The translations under genes and the position numbers were made by a program. 11,865 nt of DNA from positions 1 to 11,865 of the forward strand of contig CATKZA010000013.1 of assembly GCA_949841235.1 (NCBI GenBank). The letters are read 5' to 3'. This document shows positions 6,099 to 11,865 of this stretch, piece after piece; within the stretch, counting starts at the first letter, position 1; every line of letters starts with the position of its first letter. Under the pieces are notes generated by a model. The model was not told the origin of the DNA and ran no database searches. It saw only the letters and a list, made by a program, of their open reading frames with translations. The DNA comes from an uncultured Clostridiaceae bacterium. GTDB lineage: Bacteria > Bacillota > Clostridia > Lachnospirales > Lachnospiraceae.

Positions 6099-6155
6099 TA
6101 GTTTAATTCACAAGGTTGTGATAGAATGAACACGAAAATAATGTCTTCCTATAAA
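6099..6155 (+). promoter_or_regulatory. Candidate promoter(s) for the two-component operon
   Basis: TGAACA (6127-6132), 17 bp, TATAAA (6150-6155) would start transcription about 30 nt before the kinase ATG. A second -10-like TAGAAT (6122-6127) lies 22 bp downstream of an AGTTTAAT (6100-6107) that resembles the repeat in front of the antiporter gene. This could reflect autoregulation, but only one copy of the half-site is present. Confidence 0.4.
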
Positions 6156-6193
6156 ATTGATTTGCCAGAGAATGAGACAGGAGGTTGAGGCAC

Positions 6194-7300
6194 ATGATGA
6201 AAAATGAAGTTAAAAAAATCGTAACCGGGCGGAGATTTTCTTCGATTGTTCCGATTGTGGTAGCAATCGTACTTTCCTTTGGAAATGATTACATCGTGCT
6301 CCGGTCTGCACATGCGGACAATAGGATTGATCTCAACGTGCTGAAAGAGGGGCTGGTAGCATCCAATATATGTCTGTTGCTGGGACTGATACTGGCGATT
6401 TTGCTATCCAACATGATCTTTCGCATCATTATCCGTCAGGAACTGGTCGTTCCCCTGCAAGAGATAAGAACCGGAATGAACCGAATCCGCCGCGGGGATT
6501 ATGATTACCGAATTGATTATGAAGAAAATGATCCCATGTTTGAACTGTATGACGATTTCAATGAAATGGCGGTGGAAACAAAACGTTTTGCTGCGAAGGA
6601 AAGCCAGGCCGATGAACAAAGAAGACAATTTCTGCTGAGCATTTCCCATGATCTGCGATCCCCCATCACGTCCATTATTGCATATGCGCAGGGACTGTCA
6701 GACGGCATTTCCAAAGACGAGCAAAAAAGGCGCCAGTATTTGCAAGTGATACGAACAAAGTCATTAGAGATTGAACGGATGGTAAACCGCCTTTTTACAT
6801 ATGCCAAGCTAGACAGCAAAGAGTATGTGCTGGATGCCCAATCCATTGATATTGGAGAGTCTATGAAAGATTATGTGGCCGCAATTTCCAGAGAATATGA
6901 GAAAAAGAACTTTGGGATTCAGCTGGAACTGGTGTCTTCTGCCAAGATTTTGGCAGATACCGATATGTTTGACCGAATTTGTACGAATCTAGTTGAAAAT
7001 GCATACAAATACAATGACAAAGAAAATGGGATGATGAAAATTACGGTTAAATCAGGCAAATATCATGTGAAGATTACCTTCCACGATAACGGCCCCGGAG
7101 TTGATGAAGAGGAAATCCCCAATTTGTGGAATATTTTTTATCGCATCGACCATGCGAGAAAAAACCCGGGGCAAAGCAGCGGAATCGGACTTTCTATTGT
7201 AAAAAAAGCAGTGGAAATGATGGAGGGAAAGGTGGAAGCGAAAAACGGAAAGAACGGAGGGTTGTCCATCATAATCAGGATACCGATTTCAAACAAATGA
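6194..7300 (+). CDS. Sensor histidine kinase with HAMP domain
   Basis: A 368-aa membrane kinase that autophosphorylates on His and passes phosphate to the adjacent response regulator. Order: membrane segment 1 (about residues 16-30), a short outside loop of about 27 residues, membrane segment 2 (about 58-78), HAMP linker (about 79-130), HisKA with the H-box SISHDLRSP (phospho-His152), and the HATPase_c domain with N-box NLVENAYKYN (265-274), G1 box DNGPGV (298-303) and G2 box GIGLSI (330-335). ATG 6194 (or 6197) is chosen over an in-frame TTG at 6185 because AGGAGG at 6179-6184 is 9 nt upstream. The signal is unknown, and the tiny outer loop argues against a classical ligand-binding domain. 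It is followed after 39 nt by the regulator gene. Confidence 0.96.
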   Translation: MMKNEVKKIVTGRRFSSIVPIVVAIVLSFGNDYIVLRSAHADNRIDLNVLKEGLVASNICLLLGLILAILLSNMIFRIIIRQELVVPLQEIRTGMNRIRRGDYDYRIDYEENDPMFELYDDFNEMAVETKRFAAKESQADEQRRQFLLSISHDLRSPITSIIAYAQGLSDGISKDEQKRRQYLQVIRTKSLEIERMVNRLFTYAKLDSKEYVLDAQSIDIGESMKDYVAAISREYEKKNFGIQLELVSSAKILADTDMFDRICTNLVENAYKYNDKENGMMKITVKSGKYHVKITFHDNGPGVDEEEIPNLWNIFYRIDHARKNPGQSSGIGLSIVKKAVEMMEGKVEAKNGKNGGLSIIIRIPISNK

Positions 7301-7339
7301 TGTTTCAATAAAAATCAGAGAGAGTGAGGCAAAAACATT

Positions 7340-8029
7340 ATGGCTAAAATATTGATTATTGAGGATGATGAAAACATCGCAAACATCGAAAAGGATTATT
7401 TGGAAATCAATGGGTACGAGGTGGATATAAGAGGCGAAGCAGTTTCCGGAATTGAGTTGGCAAGTACGGGAGAATACGATCTTATTCTTTTGGATTTGAT
7501 GCTGCCGGGAATGGATGGCTATTCTGTGTGTAAAAAACTGCGGCTGCAATTAGATATTCCGATTATTATTGTTTCGGCCAAACAGGAAAGCACAGACCAG
7601 ATTTTGGGACTAGGGCTGGGGGCGGATGATTTCGTGTCGAAGCCATTTGACCCTAGCGTACTGGTGGCACGGGTAAAGTCAAACCTGGCCCAGTACCGGC
7701 GTGGAAAGCAGCCGGAGGCCAAGGATGATGTTTTGGAGGTGGGAGTTCTGACGCTGAACAGGCAAAAGAGGCAGATTTATAAAGATGGGGTCGAGATAGC
7801 ATTAAAGAATAAGGAATACGAATTGCTAGCCTTTTTTATGGACAATAGGGATATTGTATTTACCAAGGAAGAATTGTATGAGAAGATATGGGGACTGGAT
7901 GCGGAAGGGGACACCACGACAGTGGCAGTGCATGTAAACCGGCTTCGGAAAAAACTGGAGGAAGATCCGTCCCAGCCCCAGTATCTCGAAACCGTGTGGG
8001 GCGTTGGATACCGTTTGACTATAAAATAG
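7340..8029 (+). CDS. OmpR/PhoB-family response regulator
   Basis: A 229-aa two-domain regulator. The receiver domain (residues 1-115) has the acidic pair at 9-10, phospho-acceptor Asp52 in LLDLMLPGMDG, Ser79 and Lys101 (KPF), all as expected. The winged-helix DNA-binding domain (about 130-228) ends in the typical HVNRLRKKL recognition helix and the ETVWGVGYRL wing. Phosphorylation by the upstream kinase should promote dimerisation on direct-repeat sites. A matching pair of repeats lies 25-43 nt after this gene in front of the antiporter. The ribosome site (GTGAGG, about 10 nt upstream) is weak, so expression may be lower than the kinase Shine-Dalgarno suggests. All key residues are intact. 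Confidence 0.97.
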   Translation: MAKILIIEDDENIANIEKDYLEINGYEVDIRGEAVSGIELASTGEYDLILLDLMLPGMDGYSVCKKLRLQLDIPIIIVSAKQESTDQILGLGLGADDFVSKPFDPSVLVARVKSNLAQYRRGKQPEAKDDVLEVGVLTLNRQKRQIYKDGVEIALKNKEYELLAFFMDNRDIVFTKEELYEKIWGLDAEGDTTTVAVHVNRLRKKLEEDPSQPQYLETVWGVGYRLTIK

Positions 8030-8053
8030 CCTTTTTATGGAAAAGTTCGGAAG

Positions 8054-8072
8054 AGTTTAAAGTTAGTTTAAA
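8054..8072 (+). promoter_or_regulatory. Direct-repeat box, probable response-regulator binding site
   Basis: AGTTTAAA occurs exactly twice, at 8054-8061 and 8065-8072. The start-to-start distance is 11 bp, one helical turn, as is usual for OmpR/PhoB-family sites. Downstream lie two TATGATAG copies (8077-8084 and 8104-8111), each containing a -10-like TATGAT but without a good -35, which is the layout expected of an activated promoter. Confidence 0.55.
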
Positions 8073-8076
8073 AATA

Positions 8077-8111
8077 TATGATAGTTTTTTTAAAAATCCT
8101 CCTTATGATAG
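8077..8111 (+). promoter_or_regulatory. Candidate -10 elements of the antiporter promoter
   Basis: TATGAT appears at 8077-8082 and again at 8104-8109, each matching five of six consensus positions. The first lies 17 bp after the -35-position sequence inside the AGTTTAAA repeat. The second leaves the repeats upstream of the -35 region. Sequence alone cannot choose between them. Confidence 0.4.
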
Positions 8112-8145
8112 GTATTGTGAAAAATATAACAAAGGAGGTTTTTTT

Positions 8146-9378
8146 ATGGGAGAATATGCATATCTGATGTATATTGCAATCATTTTGTTTTCCACCAAAA
8201 TTCTGGGGGTATTTTCAAGAAAACTTCATATGCCCCAGGTAGTAGGAGCCTTGCTGGCGGGCATTATCCTCGGCCCATCCGTAACGAATTTAATTTCCAT
8301 GCAGGGTGATATGGGACATTTTTTGGAGGACACGGCAGAAATAGGAGTTATTTTGCTTATGTTTTCTGCGGGACTGGGTACCGATGTGCGGGAATTGAAA
8401 AAAAACAGCGTCTCAGCCTTTATCGTGGCAGGAATCGGAGTGTTGATTCCGATTCTTGGGGGATTTGCCACATATCTTGCATTTTTTAAGCCTTCGCTGG
8501 CAAGTCAGCAGGAGATTTTAAAAGCAATATTTATTGGCGTTGTCTTGTCGGCAACCTCAGTGAGCATCACGGTTGAGACATTGCGGGAGATGGGAAAATT
8601 AGGAGGCCAGGTTGGCACTACAATCCTCGGTGCGGCAGTGATTGATGATATTTTGGGAATTATTGTCTTGACGGTCATCACCAGCTTACAGGATACCAGC
8701 GTAAGCATAGGTACTGTTTGCTTGAAGATTGCTTTGTATTTTGTATTTATTGGCGCAGTATTTTTTGTCTGCTTTAAATGCAGGAGATATATCGAACGGT
8801 TTGACAAGCACAGAAGCGCAGCAATCATGGCGGTTGTATTCTGCCTGGTTCTTTCCTATATTTCTGAGGAAGCATTTGGAATAGCAGATATTACAGGTGC
8901 ATATTTTGCAGGATTGATTTTATGTGAATTAAAAATGCAGCCCTATGTGAATCGAAAGACAGAAATTCTATCCTATATGTTTTTTAGTCCGGTATTTTTT
9001 GCGAGTATCGGTTTGAAAACATCTTTATCCGCCATGAGCGGAGTGATTCTTGCCTTTTCCGTTGCACTTTTGGTGGTGGCAATCCTGTCTAAGGTCGTGG
9101 GCTGTGGGCTGGGAGCCAAATTGTGCGGTTTCGCCAGAAAAGATGCCATGCAGATTGGCGTTGGAATGATTTCCAGAGGAGAAGTCGCACTGATTGTCGC
9201 TCAAAAGGGATCGCAATATGGAATGCTTAATAGCAACTTGTTTGGAGCGATTGTGTTAGTGGTAATCGTAACCACATTGATTACACCTGTGCTTTTGAAA
9301 ATAGTGATGCAGGAAGCTCCACAGAAATATAATATGGAAAACGGCAGGAAAGTCAAAAGAGTTGCCCAGAGTAGTTGA
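8146..9378 (+). CDS. CPA2-family Na+(K+)/H+ antiporter
   Basis: A 410-aa integral membrane protein with about 12-13 hydrophobic segments that exchanges monovalent cations for protons. Family marks are PQVVGALLAGIILGP (residues 30-44), the ion-binding AspAsp pair in VIDDILG (Asp167-Asp168), the conserved Lys in SIGLKTSL (Lys291), and SRGEVALI (343-350). The AspAsp pair indicates an electrogenic NapA-like exchanger. There is no C-terminal RCK/TrkA-N domain, unlike KefB/KefC, so it is probably not glutathione or nucleotide gated. The frame is open upstream to 7888 inside the regulator gene, but ATG 8146 has AAAGGAGG 7 nt before it and begins with the first membrane segment. It lies 116 nt after the response regulator with its own candidate regulated promoter. 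Confidence 0.95.
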   Translation: MGEYAYLMYIAIILFSTKILGVFSRKLHMPQVVGALLAGIILGPSVTNLISMQGDMGHFLEDTAEIGVILLMFSAGLGTDVRELKKNSVSAFIVAGIGVLIPILGGFATYLAFFKPSLASQQEILKAIFIGVVLSATSVSITVETLREMGKLGGQVGTTILGAAVIDDILGIIVLTVITSLQDTSVSIGTVCLKIALYFVFIGAVFFVCFKCRRYIERFDKHRSAAIMAVVFCLVLSYISEEAFGIADITGAYFAGLILCELKMQPYVNRKTEILSYMFFSPVFFASIGLKTSLSAMSGVILAFSVALLVVAILSKVVGCGLGAKLCGFARKDAMQIGVGMISRGEVALIVAQKGSQYGMLNSNLFGAIVLVVIVTTLITPVLLKIVMQEAPQKYNMENGRKVKRVAQSS

Positions 9379-9391
9379 ATATGCACGGAGT

Positions 9392-9422
9392 GTAGACACG
9401 ATGCCGAAGGCAGAGGGTCTAT
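9392..9422 (+). ncRNA. Stem-loop between the antiporter and the small membrane protein genes
   Basis: GTAGAC/GTCTAT (one G-U pair) forms an outer stem, then a symmetric 4-by-4 purine-rich internal loop, then TGCC/GGCA around a GAA loop. No U-run follows, so it is not an intrinsic terminator. It may stabilise or process the operon mRNA or set the expression ratio of the flanking genes. Confidence 0.35.
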
Positions 9423-9478
9423 CGCATGAAAAAAGAATGGCTGTGAATAGTAACATTGTATTAGAATGGAGGATTATT

Positions 9479-9739
9479 ATGATATCACAGATTTTAGGAT
9501 TTTCAGTATTATTTATTCTGGTTTTTGGAGGAATGATTGGAGCAATTTTCAAGTTTACGTTGCAGGGGAGCGTAAAGGCAAATCTGGGCAACCGTATTTC
9601 AGAAAAGCGGATAGAGGACATATTAAATCCCACGAGCGCAAAAACTGATACGGAAAGCAGGAAGAGTTCCGTACAATCTGCCAGAAAGACCGTCTGCAAC
9701 CTAAAAGCCACTGTTCCCTTGCCAAATGGCACCAAATGA
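9479..9739 (+). CDS. Small single-pass membrane protein of unknown function
   Basis: An 86-aa protein with one strong hydrophobic segment (about residues 4-26, ILGFSVLFILVFGGMIGAIF) and a hydrophilic tail rich in Lys, Arg, Ser and Thr. The frame is open back to 9362, but ATG 9479 is chosen because GGAGG lies 6 nt upstream and the protein then begins with the membrane segment. It sits 100 nt after the antiporter on the same strand with a stem-loop but no terminator in between, so co-expression is likely. It could be an accessory subunit or regulator of the antiporter, or a sensor partner for the kinase with its tiny outer loop; both are inference. I do not recognise a family. Confidence 0.7.
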   Translation: MISQILGFSVLFILVFGGMIGAIFKFTLQGSVKANLGNRISEKRIEDILNPTSAKTDTESRKSSVQSARKTVCNLKATVPLPNGTK

Positions 9740-9844
9740 ATTACACTAATAGATATATGAGAAGCCAATCCTGTTTCCAAGACAATGAGATGCACTAGCA
9801 GGATAAATAACGGCGAAAGAACTTTATAGAAATGGGGGATAACA

Positions 9845-10762
9845 ATGGCAGAGAGCATGAAAGATTATGAAAAGGAACTGGACTCTTCCTTCCAGATCAT
9901 TAAGGAAGGCGATATTCTGGACGTGACGGTAATCGGCATCTCCGACACGGAAGTCACGGTAGATTTGAATTATTACACGGAGGGCATCATTCCCCTGGAG
10001 GAATGCAGCCATGACCCAGCCTTTTCCATCAAGCAGGACATTGACATCGGCGACACCGTGAAAGCCATGGTGCTGGAGCCGGAAAGCGCCGGCGGCAGCG
10101 TCATCCTGTCCCTTAAAGCCGCCAATGACATTCTGGTGTGGGACGAATTGAAAGAAGACTATGAGGATGGCACCGTACACTCCGTGAAAATCACAGAGGC
10201 AGTTCCCGCCGGGGTGACGGGCTACGTGAGGGGCATCCGAGCCTTCATCCCCGCCTCCCAGCTGTCCCTCGACTATGTGGAGGACACGGCAAGCTATGTG
10301 GGCATGACCGTGGATGCAATCATCATCACCGTGACCCCATCAGAAAAGAGATTGGTACTCTCTGCCAAGGCCATTGAAAAAGAGCGGGCCGTAGTAGAGC
10401 AGACCAAGAAAATCGGCCGATTGACCGTAGGCGATATCATCGAGGGAAAGATCCTGCGAATGGAATCCTACGGCGTATTTATTGATCTGGGGGAGGGGCT
10501 TTCCGGGCTGTGCCACATCTCCCAGATTACCAACCGCTTTATCAAATCCCCCAAGGAAGTGTGCAGGCTGGGAGATACCGTAAAGGCAAAGATTATCAAA
10601 ATCGAGGGCGATCGGATTTCTCTCAGCATCAAAGCTCTGGCCGAGGATGAAACGCCTCTGGAGCCTCAGGAATATGACATTCCGGAGGAATACCGGAATG
10701 ATGGCGGGGATTCCGGGGACGAGAGCCCCTTCGCCAAACTATTGCAGGGCATCAAACTGTAA
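9845..10762 (+). CDS. S1 RNA-binding domain protein (three repeats; RpsA/YpfD-like)
   Basis: A 305-aa cytoplasmic protein made of three S1 (OB-fold) domains at about residues 20-92, 108-176 and 195-264. The third is the most canonical: GDIIEGKIL, YGVFIDLGEGLSGLCHISQI, then GDTVKAKII and ISLSIKAL. The Glu/Asp/Gly-rich end (about 265-300) is likely disordered. Low-GC Gram-positive S1 homologues typically have three or four repeats, against six in E. coli S1, so a role in mRNA binding or translation is plausible, but an essential ribosomal function is not implied. The ATG at 9845 follows a GGGGGA ribosome site. The C-terminal codons overlap the convergent ATPase gene by 11 bp. Codon choice is GC-richer than in the antiporter cluster. 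Confidence 0.93.
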   Translation: MAESMKDYEKELDSSFQIIKEGDILDVTVIGISDTEVTVDLNYYTEGIIPLEECSHDPAFSIKQDIDIGDTVKAMVLEPESAGGSVILSLKAANDILVWDELKEDYEDGTVHSVKITEAVPAGVTGYVRGIRAFIPASQLSLDYVEDTASYVGMTVDAIIITVTPSEKRLVLSAKAIEKERAVVEQTKKIGRLTVGDIIEGKILRMESYGVFIDLGEGLSGLCHISQITNRFIKSPKEVCRLGDTVKAKIIKIEGDRISLSIKALAEDETPLEPQEYDIPEEYRNDGGDSGDESPFAKLLQGIKL

Positions 10763-11633
10763 ACTCCTCCCCATGGGCCCTGAAAAATTCATAATATGCC
10801 CGCACATTCCCCAATTCCGTCCACCTGCTGACGCACATCTTCTCCGCATCCAGATTATAAATCTTGGCATTTTTCATGGCCAGCAGGAAGGGGGAATGGG
10901 TGGCTATCACGAACTGACAGCCGAAAAACCTAGCATACTGGGCAATATGCTCTGCCAGCTGCATCTGACGCTCTGGCGACAGGCTATTTTCCGGCTCGTC
11001 CAGCAGATATAGACCATTTTCCCGAATATTATCTGTAAAATATAGAAAAGCCGTCTCTCCATTGGAATGCTCCCGCACGTTTGCGTTCAGCCGCCCCTTC
11101 ACGTACTTGGACTTTGACAGCCTCCTGGCGGCATTCACTTCCACCAGCCGCTCATAATCTTGGATGGAGCGTAATTGAAATTCTGATTCTTTATTCTGAT
11201 AATACTCCCGGAACAAATCATTGCGCCTAGCGTCAATCCCTTCGTTGATGCCTCGGATATTCAGCATGAAGTCAAATACGTCATCACTGGTGATAATCCT
11301 GCTATGCCCGGGAAGCTCTCTCACCAGCACCGAATCGCACATCCCCACGAAATCCTCGAAAAAACTGCTTTTGTTATACAGGGCATCTCTCTTCAAATGC
11401 AAGGATTCGGCAATCACATTCAACGCAGTAGTTTTGCCCGAGCCATTGCCCCCATACAAAATCACGATGTCCTCATCAAAATTCAAAATGCGCACCTCAT
11501 GCTCCGTCAGCACCTGAAAGGGATAGGCGGTGGAATAGCAGGTTTCCCGAATCCCATGCAGGAACTGCTCCTCCCTCTCTGCTGAGGGAAAGATAAATTG
11601 GGATAAATATGCCATATGCCCATCTTCCTCCAT
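10752..11633 (-). CDS. ABC-type/AAA ATPase of the COG3910-like predicted ATPase group
   Basis: A 293-aa soluble ATPase with Walker A GGNGSGKTT (residues 61-69), a degenerate signature EHSNGETAF (188-196), Walker B LYLLDEPENSLSP (208-220) with catalytic Glu213, and the His switch ATHSPFL with His246. Motif order and the text around Walker B match the stand-alone SMC/ABC-like predicted ATPases (COG3910), which lack membrane and TOPRIM domains. A helical insert occupies about residues 110-185. Its biological role is not established; roles in DNA repair or defence have been suggested for relatives of this broad class. ATG 11633 is preferred because AGGAG lies 7 nt upstream, overlapping the stop of the preceding gene. 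The alternative ATG at 11615 would lose six residues. It is co-directional with, and probably co-transcribed after, the receiver-domain gene. Confidence 0.88.
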   Translation of the reverse strand: MEEDGHMAYLSQFIFPSAEREEQFLHGIRETCYSTAYPFQVLTEHEVRILNFDEDIVILYGGNGSGKTTALNVIAESLHLKRDALYNKSSFFEDFVGMCDSVLVRELPGHSRIITSDDVFDFMLNIRGINEGIDARRNDLFREYYQNKESEFQLRSIQDYERLVEVNAARRLSKSKYVKGRLNANVREHSNGETAFLYFTDNIRENGLYLLDEPENSLSPERQMQLAEHIAQYARFFGCQFVIATHSPFLLAMKNAKIYNLDAEKMCVSRWTELGNVRAYYEFFRAHGEEFTV

Positions 11634-11643
11634 TTATAATCTC

Positions 11644-11865
11644 CTAGGAATTGACAGATTTCCTTCCCCGAAAAATCTCCTCCAGCGTGCCAAACAGCAC
11701 TTCCACGTCCAGGGGCTTGGCGATATGCCCATTCATCCCGGCCTCTATCGCCGCCATCTTATCTTCTTCAAAAGCATTGGCCGTCATGGCAACAATGACA
11801 ATGGACGACCGCTCTTCATCCTCCAGAGCACGAATCCTCCTGCACGCCTCGTGTCCATCCATCAC
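11644..11865 (-). CDS. C-terminal receiver domain of a (probably hybrid) sensor kinase, 3' end only
   Basis: The visible 73 residues are the second half of a receiver domain: VMDGHEACRRIR, then IVAMTANAFEEDKMAAIEAGMNGHIAKPLD with the conserved Thr and Lys, and a short tail. The phospho-acceptor Asp lies off the right edge. The AMTANAF/AGMNGHIAKP wording is typical of receivers fused to hybrid histidine kinases rather than OmpR regulators, and no DNA-binding domain follows. The frame is open at the window edge (GTG at 11865 should not be taken as a start). Its stop is 10 nt before the ATPase start. Confidence 0.85.
   Translation of the reverse strand: MMDGHEACRRIRALEDEERSSIVIVAMTANAFEEDKMAAIEAGMNGHIAKPLDVEVLFGTLEEIFRGRKSVNS

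Larger units (their letters stand above)
5885..6193. other. Divergent intergenic region between the peptidase and histidine kinase genes
   Basis: About 310 bp separating two divergent transcripts. It holds the hairpin at 5900-5916 on the peptidase side and candidate kinase promoter elements at 6099-6155. No clear promoter for the peptidase gene was found. Confidence 0.55.

Noticed and set aside
8086..8096. T-run followed by A-run after the response regulator as a possible terminator
   Set aside because: There is no GC stem before the T-run, and the region has promoter and operator features instead.
7888..8145. 86-codon N-terminal extension of the antiporter overlapping the response regulator
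   Set aside because: It lies inside the regulator gene in another frame and across the promoter region. ATG 8146 has a strong AAAGGAGG site and begins at the first membrane helix.
9362..9478. 39-codon extension of the small membrane protein
   Set aside because: It overlaps the end of the antiporter gene and has no ribosome site, whereas ATG 9479 has GGAGG at 6 nt.
1..11865. Search for CRISPR arrays, tRNAs, insertion sequences and a defence island
   Set aside because: No regularly spaced repeats, cloverleaf sequences, transposase motifs or nuclease partners were seen by eye. The lone ATPase is not enough to call a defence system.

Overview
The window looks like chromosomal DNA from a low-to-moderate GC Firmicute, most likely class Clostridia and possibly family Lachnospiraceae. 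This rests on strong AGGAGG-type ribosome binding sites, Gram-positive lipoprotein and exported-protein genes, a three-repeat S1 protein, and a CPA2 antiporter next to an OmpR-type two-component system. The family-level placement is an impression from protein style, not a search result. No tRNA, rRNA, CRISPR array, transposase or integrase is visible.

Layout. (A) 1-3480, minus strand: a tightly packed envelope operon. Read 5' to 3' on the minus strand it has a 58-codon leader-like ORF lying over strong RNA hairpins, a Sec-exported 180-aa protein, two unrelated lipoproteins, and an ABC transporter ATPase that runs out of the window. Two of the junctions are ATGA start/stop overlaps. (B) 3481-3998: an AT-rich gap with a probable promoter for operon A, a GC-richer imperfect palindrome and a weak hairpin after galE. 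(C) 3999-5884, minus strand: galE (UDP-sugar 4-epimerase) with a near-consensus promoter and a leader of about 215 nt, preceded by an M15-type peptidoglycan peptidase with an SH3-like tail and no signal peptide. (D) 6194-9739, plus strand: a sensor histidine kinase, an OmpR-family response regulator, a CPA2 sodium/proton antiporter and a small single-pass membrane protein. An exact 8-bp direct repeat with 11-bp spacing lies in front of the antiporter and is a good candidate binding site for the response regulator. (E) 9845-10762, plus strand: a three-domain S1 RNA-binding protein. (F) 10752-11865, minus strand: a COG3910-like ABC-type ATPase, convergent with and overlapping the S1 gene by 11 bp, located 10 nt downstream of the receiver-domain end of a gene that enters from the right edge.

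How the parts may work together. Region D reads as a self-contained envelope or ion-stress module: kinase, regulator, antiporter and small membrane partner. Region A reads as an export or envelope system of unknown purpose, whose expression may be set by a leader peptide and RNA structure. GalE supplies UDP-galactose, and judging from its gatekeeper cysteine possibly UDP-GalNAc, for surface glycans. The most novel-looking parts are the leader/hairpin arrangement before operon A, the uncharacterised operon A itself, and the antiporter module with its small membrane protein.
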